From: an uncultured Treponema sp.
Lineage (GTDB): Bacteria > Spirochaetota > Spirochaetia > Treponematales > Treponemataceae
Reading direction: 5' to 3'
NCBI GenBank assembly: GCA_934718065.1
Contig: CAKUZR010000014.1
Coordinates: 11,556-75,555, forward strand
DNA length: 64,000 nucleotides
A program made the translations under genes and the position numbers. This document shows positions 18,056-27,256 of the stretch, in pieces. Under the pieces are notes generated by a model. The model had not been told where the DNA came from, did not search any database, and saw only the letters and a program-made list of their open reading frames with translations. Position 1 is the first letter of the stretch; every line of letters starts with the position of its first letter.

Positions 18056-19755
18056 CAATATACTCCTATTACGGTCGGGTTTGACCAATATGAACTGTAT
18101 TTTATGGTTTTTCCGCTTGCTTCTTCCCAGATTGACTGCAGGGAATAGCTTCTCGGTCTTGAAACAGTTTTGTTGTTCGGCGCGCTCGGCTTGAATTCGT
18201 TCCATCCGCGGTTAAAAAGAATGTGCTGGCCGTCAAGGTTTCCAAAATAAAACTGATGAGGCACAATGTCTTTCTGCCACGGATGATAATCCAGGCCTGC
18301 GGCAAGCGCAATGTCCACCGGAATCCATCCGAATCCCGGAACATAAAATTCGCTCCACCAGTGAGGCCGCGTTTTCAGGTCAGTTTCAACAAGAATTCCG
18401 CTGTCTGGAAGAGCCGCAATTCCGTTCGCCCTAAGAAGAGCCGTGAAAATCACTGCGAAATCGTACGCGTCGCCCCGCTTTGTTCTCAAAAGGTCGAGCG
18501 GCGAAATATTGCCTTTCCGCACATCCTGAAGAATTGTGAATTCCTTCAGCATATAATTGTACGTAAGAGCCGCGATTGTGTACGGATTTTTTTCATTTTT
18601 GGCGATTGAGCGCGCTGTTTTTACAAGCTCCTCGTCATCGGAAGGAATGCAGTTGTCAGCTTTTGTGGCTGCCGCCTTCAAATTTTTGCTGAATGACGCT
18701 GAAGAATTTATCGCCGACGGAAAAATTTCTGTTCTGGTGTCATAGGTTGTTACCGCAAAATTCTGCTTGAATTTCGATTTTCCGGAGCTTCGCGCGCCGC
18801 TCGTCTGATGTATTATCGTGTGCTGGAAATCATAAATAATCGGTTCAGGAGTGCATTCCGAAACAACAACAACTGGCTGCGCTGGAGAAGTAAAAGGCCT
18901 TGGGCAGCGCAAAATTATTTGGGAATCTTTGTCGCCGGCTGTGTCGTCAATGTCAACCGCAACCTGGATTACATAAGTTTTTGGAGAAATGAAACTTTTT
19001 GTCCCGGCTTTTTTGTTGATGTCGATGTGGCGCATCGGCGACTGGCCTTTGCTTGTTGAAACAAAAATATCGCCGGAAACCGCGCCGTCCGGAACGTAAA
19101 GACGTATTTCGCTGTCTGACCAGTATTCGTAGTCAAAATCATCCTCGTTTGCTTCCGTGAACGAAAGATCTTCCGAAGTTTTTGCCGCCAGGCTTTCATC
19201 GTTTGCCGGTTTTTCCCGGTTTATAGAAAAGAAGACTTTTGAACTGTCCCTGGAATTTCCAAAATTCACGCCGTAAATAGAAATCAAAGTTCCAACGGAA
19301 ATTTTTTCAGGCGAAAGGCTTGTTATGATTGGCACAGTTGCCTGAGGATTTTGCGTTACTGCCACCGGAGCCGCAGTCGCGTTTGCGAAAAATGCTGGTT
19401 TTGAGCGGTTGTTTTTTGTTTCAACCACAACGAGTCCGTCTTTCACATTTGCCGGAAGAACAACTTTGATTTCAGAGTCCGACCATGAAATATAAGATGA
19501 TGAAGTCAGCTTTGAGCCGCCAAATTCAACGTAGTTTGTCTCGCGCGTGTTTCCAAAACCTTTTCCGGTTATTATTATAAGGTCTCCCGGCGAGCCGACT
19601 GGCGGATTCACTGAGTAAATTACAGGCTTCTGGTTTACGTGCAGCCCTAAAAGAAGCGAGCCTAGCGCAAATAGCAAAGCCAGAAAAATCCAGCACAAAG
19701 TTCTGATAACAGGAGATTTTCTAAAAAAATAATTTATTGCTGATGTCGAGTCCAC
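18055..19755 (-). CDS. IPT/TIG and transglutaminase-like membrane protein, nucleophile missing
   Basis: A 566-aa protein with one N-terminal membrane helix (residues ~18-40) and the bulk outside the membrane. Two IPT/TIG Ig-like domains follow (IYSVNPPVGSPGDLIIITG, ~45-130; ITSLSPEKISVGTLISIYG, ~143-245). A transglutaminase-core fold starts near residue 395. In active members the core reads GxCxD[FY]A; here residues 428-434 are GDAYDFA, so the Cys is Ala430. The downstream His465 (RPHWWSEFY) and Asp481 (WIPVDIAL) are kept. It is therefore probably a binding or structural protein. It overlaps the anti-sigma gene by 22 bp and the UMP kinase gene by 1 bp, and is likely made as part of the sigma-factor response. 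Confidence 0.85.
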   Translation of the reverse strand: MDSTSAINYFFRKSPVIRTLCWIFLALLFALGSLLLGLHVNQKPVIYSVNPPVGSPGDLIIITGKGFGNTRETNYVEFGGSKLTSSSYISWSDSEIKVVLPANVKDGLVVVETKNNRSKPAFFANATAAPVAVTQNPQATVPIITSLSPEKISVGTLISIYGVNFGNSRDSSKVFFSINREKPANDESLAAKTSEDLSFTEANEDDFDYEYWSDSEIRLYVPDGAVSGDIFVSTSKGQSPMRHIDINKKAGTKSFISPKTYVIQVAVDIDDTAGDKDSQIILRCPRPFTSPAQPVVVVSECTPEPIIYDFQHTIIHQTSGARSSGKSKFKQNFAVTTYDTRTEIFPSAINSSASFSKNLKAAATKADNCIPSDDEELVKTARSIAKNEKNPYTIAALTYNYMLKEFTILQDVRKGNISPLDLLRTKRGDAYDFAVIFTALLRANGIAALPDSGILVETDLKTRPHWWSEFYVPGFGWIPVDIALAAGLDYHPWQKDIVPHQFYFGNLDGQHILFNRGWNEFKPSAPNNKTVSRPRSYSLQSIWEEASGKTIKYSSYWSNPTVIGVY

Positions 19756-20405
19756 TCTAGCTGACCTTCATTAGAGTTCACAGGCAGCTTGATTTCAATT
19801 GATTCCTGGTTGTCCTCAAGTCCTGGAACTGTAATGTTCACATGAATTTTTTTTGCATCATCAAATTCCGGCCTAAGAACATCAACATTTGTCAGCGCAG
19901 AATTTGAAATGCTTCTTGCGCCGACTGTCTGCGCCAGACTGTGGTTCAAATTTCCGTTGATTACAACGTTTTGATTTGCAATCGGCGCGTTTTGCGGACG
20001 TGTGACAGGAGTTATAGATGCTATATTTGCTTTTTCAGAATAGCTGGTTTTAAGCGAATTTGAAAGAGAGACCGGCAGAATTGCGGCGACAATAACGGCT
20101 GCTGCGGCTGCCATTCCCCAGCGCACAGTTTTTTCTGTGAACGGGAATTCGTGGCGCGGAGCCGCATTTTTTGAATAGCGCAGTTTTGTCTTCAGGCGTT
20201 CAAAGCTTTGGTCCATGAACTGCTTGTCAAGCTGAATATTTTTGCTGTCCATCTGGAAAGCGTTCTTGATTCTTCTTAAAGATTCAAGTTTCGCCTTGCA
20301 AGACGGGCAGTTCGCAATGTGAGACTCGTATTCCTTTACGTAAACCAAAGGAAGCTCATTGTCAAGATAAATTGAATGAATGTCATCAGTTGGGCAAGAA
20401 TACAT
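19734..20405 (-). CDS. Zinc-binding anti-sigma factor
   Basis: A 223-aa protein. The N-terminal zinc-finger anti-sigma motif Hx3Cx2C is intact (H29, C33, C36 in ESHIANCPSCKAK). A single membrane helix lies around residues 88-112 (WGMAAAAAVIVAAILPVSL), then a ~110-aa external tail rich in Asn. It should hold the ECF sigma factor encoded immediately upstream at the membrane until an envelope signal releases it. The two genes overlap by 20 bp, a usual sign of a cognate pair. Confidence 0.88.
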   Translation of the reverse strand: MYSCPTDDIHSIYLDNELPLVYVKEYESHIANCPSCKAKLESLRRIKNAFQMDSKNIQLDKQFMDQSFERLKTKLRYSKNAAPRHEFPFTEKTVRWGMAAAAAVIVAAILPVSLSNSLKTSYSEKANIASITPVTRPQNAPIANQNVVINGNLNHSLAQTVGARSISNSALTNVDVLRPEFDDAKKIHVNITVPGLEDNQESIEIKLPVNSNEGQLEWTRHQQ

Positions 20406-20949
20406 TTTCAGCTCCTAGCATTTCTGCGAGTAACTTGCGGGCACGGAAAATGCGGACTTTTACGTTTCCTTCCGTGATTCCCACAACTTTACCAATCTCT
20501 TTGTAGTTCAAGTCGCTGTACTCAGCAAGCACAACAACTTCTTTCAGTTTTGGAGGCAGTTTATTCAAGGCATCTTGAGCAGACTTTATTGCTTCTTCCT
20601 TTAAAAGCTCTGTTTCCCCGGAATGAAAAATGCGGGTTTCCTCGTAAAGCGCTTTTTCGTAAGCTCTTTTTTCCCGCGCTTTTCTTTTTACGTAATTCAG
20701 CGATGCGTTTTTTACAACACGAATCAACCAGAATTTTGCGTCATTCATCGTAGGAAAAGTCAGCTGCTTTTCGTTGGCTTTAATAAGCGAGTCGTGCGCC
20801 AAATCTTCTGCCGCTTCCTCTTCGTTTACAATTCTGTAAGAGATTTTGAACAGCATTTGCATTGTCGCGTTGTAAATCGTTTTAAAGTCAACAGAATCTG
20901 CTGCATTTAGAGGCTTTGAATTTCCTGTCTGACCGTCCATATTCAACAA
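20386..20949 (-). CDS. ECF-type RNA polymerase sigma factor
   Basis: A 187-aa sigma-70 family factor of the ECF (sigma-E/sigma-W-like) type. Region 2 covers residues ~20-90 (FKISYRIVNEEEAAEDLAHD, FWLIRVVKNASLNYVKRK) and region 4 the C-terminal ~60 (ALNKLPPKLKEVVVLAEY, YKEIGKVVGITEGNVKVRIF). Start: a TTG at 20949 lies 9 nt after AAGGAG, while the next ATG (20943) would be 15 nt away, so TTG is preferred. It follows cysS by 34 bp and precedes its anti-sigma gene with overlap. Its target promoters cannot be told from this window. Confidence 0.92.
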   Translation of the reverse strand: MLNMDGQTGNSKPLNAADSVDFKTIYNATMQMLFKISYRIVNEEEAAEDLAHDSLIKANEKQLTFPTMNDAKFWLIRVVKNASLNYVKRKAREKRAYEKALYEETRIFHSGETELLKEEAIKSAQDALNKLPPKLKEVVVLAEYSDLNYKEIGKVVGITEGNVKVRIFRARKLLAEMLGAENVFLPN

Positions 20950-20983
20950 ACAACGCTCCTTGCCTGTGGTTACAAAATTTCTG

Positions 20984-22513
20984 CTAGTTTCTTTTCCAGG
21001 CTGGGCCGGCCGGTGTGTCGATTATTGTGATTCCGCGTTCTGTAAGCTTCGCGCGGATTTCATCGGCTTTCGCAAAATCCTTGTTTTTCTTTGCGGCTGT
21101 TCGTTCCGCCACAAGCGCGTCAATTTCCGCGGCTTCCGGGTCTCCGGTGTGGTCAATAACGGTTGCCGCCGCATTTTTTTCAGCTTCTTTCTGGGCGGCT
21201 CCGGCGGTTTCAATCATTTTCAGTCCAAGAACGCTGTCCATTCTGTCGATAAGGTCAAGCGCTTCCTTTGCGTCCAGGGAATTGTCCTTAAGAACTTTGT
21301 TCACCTGGCTAAGCGCAACCGGAACAAGAAGATCGTTTTCCAGCGCCGCCTTGAATGCGTCAAGATACTGAGAGGCTTTTTCTGAAAGCCCTTCGCGGCT
21401 GTCAGCTTCGCCTTTTTTGTAGGATTTTCCTTTTTCAAGTTTTACGCCGGCTTTTTGCGCAAGCTTTGCAATTTTCTGAACAAGGCTGGCTCTTCCGTTT
21501 TTTGCGGAATCCATTGCGTCCCAGCTGAAGAAAATCTGTTTTCTGTAATGGCCGCCAAGAAGGAAAAATCTGTAGTCGAGCGCATCGTATCCTTTGTCTT
21601 TTAAAGTCTGAAGCCGCAGGAAATTTCCTTTTGACTTTGACATTTTGTTTCCGCCTTCAACAACCAGAAATTCGTTGTGAAGCCAGTATTTTACCCAAGG
21701 ACCTTCAGCTTTTTCTTCCGGAGTGAACGAGCCTTCTGACTGCGCGATTTCATTCGTGTGATGAACTGGAACGTGGTCAATTCCGCCGGTGTGGATGTCG
21801 ATGTGCTTTCCAAGATATTTCATGCTCATCGCTGAACATTCAATGTGCCAGCCAGGATAGCCGCGTCCCCAAGGCGAATCCCAGGTCATCGCCTGGTTTT
21901 CAAACTTTGATTTTGTGAACCAAAGCACAAAGTCGCCCGGATTGCGCTTGTTTCCGTCGATTACAACTTCTTTCCGGCGGCCTGCGCCTTCCTTCAGCTC
22001 GTCCAGGTTAAGGTTCGCCAGTTTTCCGTAGTCAGGGTAGGTTGAAATATCGTAGTAAAGATTTCCGCCAGCCATATAAGTGTGGCCGTTTGCCTCAATC
22101 TTTTTTATGAGCTCAATCATTTCCGGAATATGTTCTGTCGCCTTGCAGATAACGTCTGGATGACGGATGTTCAGGTCGTCAATATCGTGCATAAAAGCAT
22201 CCGTGTAGAATTTTGCAACTTCCAGAACAGACTGATGACGCTCCTCCGCAGTTTTTACCATTTTATCATCACCGTCGTCATTGTCGCCGGTCAAGTGGCC
22301 TACATCGGTGATGTTCATAACGTGCTTTATGTCGTAACCCAAAAAAGTCAATGTTTTGTCAAGAATATCAAGAAAAACGTATGCGCGGAGATTTCCGATG
22401 TGCGCATAATTGTATACAGTCGGACCGCAGCCGTAAAAACCTGCAAAACCTTCGTGAACTGGCTTAAATTCTTCAATTTTATGACCCATAGTATTAAAAA
22501 ATTTTAACGGCAT
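20984..22513 (-). CDS. cysS: Cysteinyl-tRNA synthetase
   Basis: A 509-aa class I synthetase charging tRNA-Cys. The HIGH-type motif is in [20 protein letters not shown], the zinc and Cys-binding residues are in [17 protein letters not shown] with [10 protein letters not shown], and KMSKS is in [15 protein letters not shown]. About 60 extra residues rich in Ala and Glu ([20 protein letters not shown]) interrupt the C-terminal part before the anticodon-binding end ([16 protein letters not shown]). AGGAG lies 9 nt before the ATG. It is the first gene of the operon carrying the sigma, anti-sigma, transglutaminase-like and UMP kinase genes. Confidence 0.97.
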   Translation of the reverse strand: MPLKFFNTMGHKIEEFKPVHEGFAGFYGCGPTVYNYAHIGNLRAYVFLDILDKTLTFLGYDIKHVMNITDVGHLTGDNDDGDDKMVKTAEERHQSVLEVAKFYTDAFMHDIDDLNIRHPDVICKATEHIPEMIELIKKIEANGHTYMAGGNLYYDISTYPDYGKLANLNLDELKEGAGRRKEVVIDGNKRNPGDFVLWFTKSKFENQAMTWDSPWGRGYPGWHIECSAMSMKYLGKHIDIHTGGIDHVPVHHTNEIAQSEGSFTPEEKAEGPWVKYWLHNEFLVVEGGNKMSKSKGNFLRLQTLKDKGYDALDYRFFLLGGHYRKQIFFSWDAMDSAKNGRASLVQKIAKLAQKAGVKLEKGKSYKKGEADSREGLSEKASQYLDAFKAALENDLLVPVALSQVNKVLKDNSLDAKEALDLIDRMDSVLGLKMIETAGAAQKEAEKNAAATVIDHTGDPEAAEIDALVAERTAAKKNKDFAKADEIRAKLTERGITIIDTPAGPAWKRN

Positions 22514-22568
22514 TTTCTTGCACTCCTTTTGTTGGCGTGAATATTGAGTTCCCGTGGAAATTTTATAA

Positions 22569-22735
22569 ATTGAAATGTTGAAGGCGGAGAAAGCACGCTG
22601 AAGTCAATTTGGACTTTTTTAGCGTATGCCATAAAAAAATCTTGAAGGCTTTGCAAAGCAAAACGAAAGATTTTTCCCAAAAAAAGTTCAACCCTTGACT
22701 TTCAAGCGGGATTTCGCAGACGTAAACATTTCAAT
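22569..22735. repeat. Long imperfect inverted repeat (167 bp) between cysS and murB
   Basis: ATTGAAATGTT at 22569 is mirrored by AACATTTCAAT at 22725-22735. Nested inside, TGAAGTCAA pairs with TTGACTTTCA, GGACTTTTTT with AAAAAAAGTTC, AAAATCTT with AAAGATTTT, and the centre is GCTTTGCAAAGC. The whole block could fold into one long hairpin or be a small non-autonomous element. The rest of the 22514-22885 gap shows no gene apart from the murB -10. Confidence 0.65.
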
Positions 22736-22873
22736 GCGCAAAAATCAGCAAAACTTAACATTCAAACTGTTTAGGTAATTCTAGTGAAAAAAACATTGCA
22801 TTTCAATTAATCGGATAAGCTGAATAAATAATTTTCGCCCTGTGCCGCTCTGTAAATCAATTGTTTTTTTCTA

Positions 22874-22879
22874 TATAAT
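22874..22879 (+). promoter_or_regulatory. -10 element placing +1 at the murB start
   Basis: TATAAT ends 6 nt before the murB ATG at 22886, with no ribosome site between. Confidence 0.5.
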
Positions 22880-22885
22880 AATTGT

Positions 22886-23839
22886 ATGAGCGACTATAAA
22901 TCTTTTGCCCAAAAAATTGTTTCCTGCGGGGATTTTTGCGGTTCGGTCCTGTTTGACGAGCCGATGGCAAGGCATACAACTTTTAAAATTGGCGGAAATG
23001 CGCCGGTTTTCTTTGAGCCGGAAAATATTGACTCGCTTCTGGTGCTTCTGTCCGCGTTGAAATCAGAAAACGTGAAATTTTTTATTCTTGGCGGCGGCTC
23101 GAACATTGTTTTTTGCGACGATGAATTTGACGGCGTGGTTCTTTCACTTCTGAAGATAAACAGAATTTCCGCGGTTGAAACTTCACAGGTGTCGGACGGC
23201 GATGTGCTGGTTTCTGCTGAAGCAGGAGCGACAATGGCTTTGTTCGTTAATTTCTGCACGGAAAACGGTTTTTCCGGGGCGGAAAAGTTTGCGGGGCTTC
23301 CCGGAACGGTCGGGGGCGCCCTTTTTATGAACGCAAGGTGCTTTGACCTTTCAGTCAGTGAGCTTTTTGTGGAGGCCTATTACATCGATTTGAACGATTA
23401 CACTGAACGGCACAAAATTTTCTCTTCTTCGGAATGGGATTACAAAATTTCACCTTTTCAGAATTCTAAAACGCTGATTCTTTCCGCGACTTTCCGGCTG
23501 AAAAAAAATTTGAAAACCAGGGATGAACTAAAATCCGAGAATAAAAAATATGTTGAGGAACGAAAATCCAGGGGGCATTTTGATTTTCCGAGCGCGGGCA
23601 GCGTTTTCAGAAACAACCGTGCGTTCGGCGCGCCGAGCGGCAAAATAATCGACGAATGCGGGCTTCTCGGAAAAAAAATCGGGGCGGCGCAGATTGCTCC
23701 TTTCCATGGAAATTTCATCATAAATTTGGGCGGAGCGACTCAAAAAGACGTAAAGACGCTGGTGGAATTCACCGTTAAAGAAGTTAAGGCGAAAACTGGA
23801 TTTTGTTTGCAGCCAGAAATAATCTTCGTTGACAAATAA
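22886..23839 (+). CDS. murB: UDP-N-acetylenolpyruvoylglucosamine reductase
   Basis: A 317-aa FAD enzyme making UDP-N-acetylmuramate for peptidoglycan. FAD-binding stretches are ARHTTFKIGGNAPVFFEP, FFILGGGSNIVFCDDEFDG and GAEKFAGLPGTVGGALFMNA. The active-site block is FPSAGSVFRNNRAFGAPSGK with the catalytic Ser, followed by IIDECGLLGKKIGAAQI. The C-terminus FCLQPEIIFV is typical. The predicted mRNA is leaderless. The length and the lack of the E. coli insertion suggest the shorter type II MurB. Confidence 0.96.
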   Translation: MSDYKSFAQKIVSCGDFCGSVLFDEPMARHTTFKIGGNAPVFFEPENIDSLLVLLSALKSENVKFFILGGGSNIVFCDDEFDGVVLSLLKINRISAVETSQVSDGDVLVSAEAGATMALFVNFCTENGFSGAEKFAGLPGTVGGALFMNARCFDLSVSELFVEAYYIDLNDYTERHKIFSSSEWDYKISPFQNSKTLILSATFRLKKNLKTRDELKSENKKYVEERKSRGHFDFPSAGSVFRNNRAFGAPSGKIIDECGLLGKKIGAAQIAPFHGNFIINLGGATQKDVKTLVEFTVKEVKAKTGFCLQPEIIFVDK

Positions 23840-23887
23840 AAAAGCTAGCCATTATACTTTAAAGAATAATGCGAGAGGTGGTATAAA

Positions 23888-25084
23888 ATGCTGCAGTTGT
23901 CATTTGTGAATTTCAGACCGAATTCATATCTTTTAGTTGAAGGAACAGAAAATAACGACCATTTTTATATCATTCAAAGCGGAAATGTTCGCTGTTTCAA
24001 GCAAAATGATGTGAAAGGGATTTCCATAAAAAATCTTGGGCCGGGGGATTTTGTCGGCGTAATTCCGTGCATGTCCGGCCATACTCAAATTGAAAGCGCG
24101 GTCGCCGTAACAGATGTGAAATGTATTTCCGTCAGAAGAGACCAGTATCCTGAGCTTATTGAAAAAAACACGCCGATTGCCCTGAAAATCATCCGGACAT
24201 TTGCTAACCGGATGCGCACTATGAACGAGCAGCTTACAAATTTTTCAAACAAGGCTGTGAATGTTGAGTCCGCCGAGCATATTTATGAAGTCGCGAAATA
24301 TTATGAAAAAATCCGGGCGTATGATATTGCGATTTTCGCTTACTATCAGTATTTGAAGGAAAACCGGAACGGCGCGCATCTTTCCGAGGCCCGCGCTTCA
24401 TTCAAGGCGTTGAGCGCGCGTTCGAGCCTCCGTGATTTTGAGCCGCCCGCCGGAGGAAGCCGAATCTACGAAAAAGACAGGATGATTTTCTCGGAAAGCC
24501 AGTCCGGTTCAGATATGTTTGTGATTCAAAACGGACAGGTCAGAATTTCCAAGGTTATAAATGGAAACGAAGTTGTTCTTGCTGTTCTGAAGCCCGGCGA
24601 TATGTTCGGGGAAATGGCTCTTCTTGAAAACAAGCCGCGTTCAGCAAGCGCGATTGCCCACGAAACTTGCAAGCTGATTGTTCTTAACAAAAACAACTTT
24701 GACATGATGGTTTCAACGCAGCCTCAGCTGATTTCAAGGCTTACAACAACTTTGGCGGAGCGGCTCTGGACTTCTTACCGCCAGCTGGACAATGCGTGTC
24801 TTGTGAGCCCGATTCATAAAATGATTGATATGCTCGCCCTTCAGGCTGAAAAAAACAGAAGATTTTCCGGGGTTTTTGAACCGGATATTACTTCCGACGA
24901 CCTTGCGAATATGTGCTCAATTCCGCTGGAGCAGCACAGCAAGGCGAACTACCAGCTTTGCCAGGAAAAATGCATCCGCTTTATTGATGACAAAATCGTT
25001 GTTCCGGATTGTTCAGAGCTTTTGAAGCTTGCGGCATTTTACAGAAAACTTGAGGACAAGCAGCAGGCTTCCCAAAAAAAATAG
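23888..25084 (+). CDS. Protein with two cyclic-nucleotide-binding (CRP-like) domains
   Basis: A 398-aa cytoplasmic protein. The first cNMP-binding barrel is at residues ~5-110 (FRPNSYLLVEGTENNDHFYI, IKNLGPGDFVGV). The second, at ~195-300, is better conserved (MFVIQNGQVRISKVINGNEV, VLKPGDMFGEMALLENKPRSASAIA) and keeps the GEMAL and R-S-A residues of the phosphate-binding cassette. The last ~85 residues look like a worn CRP-type winged helix (DLANMCSIPLEQHSKANYQL). It may be a nucleotide-responsive regulator with altered DNA binding. The AGAGGTGG ribosome site is good. It lies 48 bp after murB. Confidence 0.8.
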   Translation: MLQLSFVNFRPNSYLLVEGTENNDHFYIIQSGNVRCFKQNDVKGISIKNLGPGDFVGVIPCMSGHTQIESAVAVTDVKCISVRRDQYPELIEKNTPIALKIIRTFANRMRTMNEQLTNFSNKAVNVESAEHIYEVAKYYEKIRAYDIAIFAYYQYLKENRNGAHLSEARASFKALSARSSLRDFEPPAGGSRIYEKDRMIFSESQSGSDMFVIQNGQVRISKVINGNEVVLAVLKPGDMFGEMALLENKPRSASAIAHETCKLIVLNKNNFDMMVSTQPQLISRLTTTLAERLWTSYRQLDNACLVSPIHKMIDMLALQAEKNRRFSGVFEPDITSDDLANMCSIPLEQHSKANYQLCQEKCIRFIDDKIVVPDCSELLKLAAFYRKLEDKQQASQKK

Positions 25085-25093
25085 GGCTCGTTT

Positions 25094-25633
25094 ATGAAAA
25101 AAAACTTTTTGTGCGCGTTGTGCTTGATTTTTATGGCTTCTGTTTTTGCTGAAAAAAAAGTTGCTGAAGGTTACGGCGGCGTTGAGCTTGGAATGTCTGT
25201 AGAGCAGGTGAAAAAAGCCCTGAAAGGGAATCCCGATTTCGGCTACCATGGCGACCGGGACGTTTCTCTTCTTCCTGGGGAAAACCGGATTCTTATTGAA
25301 ACAGACGCTTCTGTTTTTGCCGGGGCTTCATTTCTGGAGCGCTGCTGGTTTCAGTTTTACAACGACAAGCTTTACATAATCACAATAAATATAAACCGCG
25401 AAAAAATGGATCATTTCAGTGTTTTTGATTCGCTATGCAAAAAATACGGAATGCCGGATTCTGTGAGCCCGGAAAAATCTGTTTGGAACGGAGAAAATAC
25501 AACGATGAGTCTGGAACGCCCTTTGACCTTGAAATACGTTGACAAGGCGACGTTCGATTCTCTTCAAAAAAAATCGCTGGTCGGCCCGGACGGCACGGAA
25601 ATTACCCGTGAAATGTTTCTGGAAGGACTTTGA
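25094..25633 (+). CDS. Small exported protein, unknown family
   Basis: A 179-aa protein with a signal peptide (residues 1-19, cut near VFA-EKK). The mature part starts GYGGVELGMSVEQVKKALKG, a pattern also seen in the exported protein at 29342-29980 (GYKGLVWGQTEFQVKEWMK). Both then have a beta-rich body, here including FYNDKLYIITININREKM. They appear to be distant relatives. Function unknown; periplasmic location inferred. It lies 9 bp after the cNMP-domain gene, so it is likely in the same operon. Confidence 0.75.
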   Translation: MKKNFLCALCLIFMASVFAEKKVAEGYGGVELGMSVEQVKKALKGNPDFGYHGDRDVSLLPGENRILIETDASVFAGASFLERCWFQFYNDKLYIITININREKMDHFSVFDSLCKKYGMPDSVSPEKSVWNGENTTMSLERPLTLKYVDKATFDSLQKKSLVGPDGTEITREMFLEGL

Positions 25634-25646
25634 AAAGGATTCAAAA

Positions 25647-26105
25647 ATGAAAAAAAATGCTTTTTTTAAAAATATTGTTTTTTTTGCCGGAATATTTTTT
25701 GTTTTTGCGGTGAATGTCAGCTGCCAGTCAAAACTTGAAAAACGTACCCTGAAAATTTTAAAGTCTGACGGAACTGAAATTTCTGTTCTGGCGGAAATCG
25801 CCGTTAAGCCTGAAGACAGAAACCGCGGTTTTATGGAACGGAAAAATATTCCGCAGGGAACAGGAATGCTTTTTGTTTTTGAAAACGACCAGATTCTTAA
25901 TTTCTGGATGAAAAATACGCCGACTCCGCTTTCAATCGCCTACATTTCAAAAGATGGAAAAATAAAAGACATCCTTGATATGCAGCCGTTCAGCCTGGCG
26001 GACGTTTCCAGTTCAAGCTATGTGCGCTATGCGCTGGAAGTTCCGCAGGGATGGTTCAGAAAAAACGGCGTTTCGGCGGGAGATTTTGTAAAAATCGATT
26101 TTTAG
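25647..26105 (+). CDS. DUF192 family exported protein
   Basis: A 152-aa protein. The N-terminal hydrophobic stretch ends VNVSC, so it is probably a lipoprotein. The DUF192 domain is complete: EIAVKPEDRNRGFMERKNIP, GTGMLFVFENDQILNFWMKN with the family's FWMKNT motif, LSIAYISKDGKI and VPQGWFRKNGVSAGD. The family's biochemical role is not established. The ATG at 25647 is used; upstream frame overlaps the previous gene. It ends 4 bp inside the convergent TPR gene's last codons. Confidence 0.87.
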   Translation: MKKNAFFKNIVFFAGIFFVFAVNVSCQSKLEKRTLKILKSDGTEISVLAEIAVKPEDRNRGFMERKNIPQGTGMLFVFENDQILNFWMKNTPTPLSIAYISKDGKIKDILDMQPFSLADVSSSSYVRYALEVPQGWFRKNGVSAGDFVKIDF

Positions 26106-27256
26106 TCGTCTGAACGCTCCAGTTTTGCCAGCTCGCTCGCCGCGATTCTGTCGTTCGGGTCAAATTCAAGGACGGCTGTGAAATATTTTTGCGCCTCAGG
26201 CTTGTTTCCTTCTTTCAGGCAGACGTATCCCAGGTTTGAGATTATTTTTGTGTCTTCCGGCGAAATTTTGAACGCTTTCATCAGCGCGTCTTTCGCTTCT
26301 TTTGTGTTGTTCTGCTCCAGCTGGCAGATTGCGATTTCGTTGTATGTGTCGGAATTTTTGTCGCCGCCACAGGCAATCGCCTGGTTAAAAGCCACGAGCG
26401 CGTCCTGGTAGCGGCCAAGCTTTCTTAATCCCCAGCCAAGCAGAAACCATGCGTTCCAGACTTTCGGGTTTGACTCGATGAATTTACGGATTTTTTCAAG
26501 GCCTTTTTCTTCCTGGCCAGACTGAATCAGTTTGTAAGCCTGAGAAAAAGCGTCGTTATCCATATTTTCGCTGCTGATTCTGTTCAGAATTTCCTGCGCG
26601 CGCTCTTTTTTGTAAAGTCCGTTTTCACCAAGCTCCTCGTCGGAAGTGTCGCATACAAGGGCGATGTAGTTTTCAAAACATTCCTTTGCGTTCTTGAAGT
26701 CGTGGGATTTTAGGTAAAAAAATCCTGCGTTGAAAAAAGCGTCCGGAATCGGCGGATCTGCATCCATTGAATCTTTGTAGTAGCTTTCCGCGTCGCTGTC
26801 GTATGCGTCCGCGTCTTCGTTCAGTTCCAGGCGGCGGTAGCTTTCAGCGCGCTGGTCCAGAAAAAGCGCGAAATTCAGCGTGATTGCCTTGTCTTCCGGG
26901 TCGATTCCCTTCAGCGAAAGGAAAAGTTCCTCCGCCAGATCCCAGTCTTCGTTTTTTGCCTTTAAAATCGCCGCTTCCGAAAGTTCCTTTTTTATGTTAG
27001 GGCGGGCTTTTAAAATAATCGAGCGGTAATAATCCTTGTGCTCGTTTTTATGGTCGTAGGCCAGAACTGTAAGAATTCCTGAAAGGACTTGCTCCGGTGA
27101 AATATCGTTCATATCGTAGTCGTCCGGGTCGCCTTTCATTTTTTTCTGCACTGGAAGCGGAATTGTCGCGTCGATTTTCATTGCTGCGCTGGAAAAATTG
27201 TAGTTTTCCGGCAAATTTACAAAATAAATGGTTTCAAGCGGATTTTTATTGCTCAT
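26102..27256 (-). CDS. TPR-repeat protein
   Basis: A 384-aa soluble protein made largely of tetratricopeptide repeats. Clear copies are AWFLLGWGLRKLGRYQDALVA, then NEIAICQLEQNNTKEAKDA and NLGYVCLKEGNKPEAQKYFT near the C-terminus. Weaker copies lie around LFLSLKGIDPEDKAITLNF and FFYLKSHDFKNAKECFENY. TPR arrays bind other proteins, so it should be a scaffold or adaptor. Its start overlaps the end of the PilZ gene by 11 bp, which argues for a shared job with that c-di-GMP-type protein. Confidence 0.85.
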   Translation of the reverse strand: MSNKNPLETIYFVNLPENYNFSSAAMKIDATIPLPVQKKMKGDPDDYDMNDISPEQVLSGILTVLAYDHKNEHKDYYRSIILKARPNIKKELSEAAILKAKNEDWDLAEELFLSLKGIDPEDKAITLNFALFLDQRAESYRRLELNEDADAYDSDAESYYKDSMDADPPIPDAFFNAGFFYLKSHDFKNAKECFENYIALVCDTSDEELGENGLYKKERAQEILNRISSENMDNDAFSQAYKLIQSGQEEKGLEKIRKFIESNPKVWNAWFLLGWGLRKLGRYQDALVAFNQAIACGGDKNSDTYNEIAICQLEQNNTKEAKDALMKAFKISPEDTKIISNLGYVCLKEGNKPEAQKYFTAVLEFDPNDRIAASELAKLERSDD

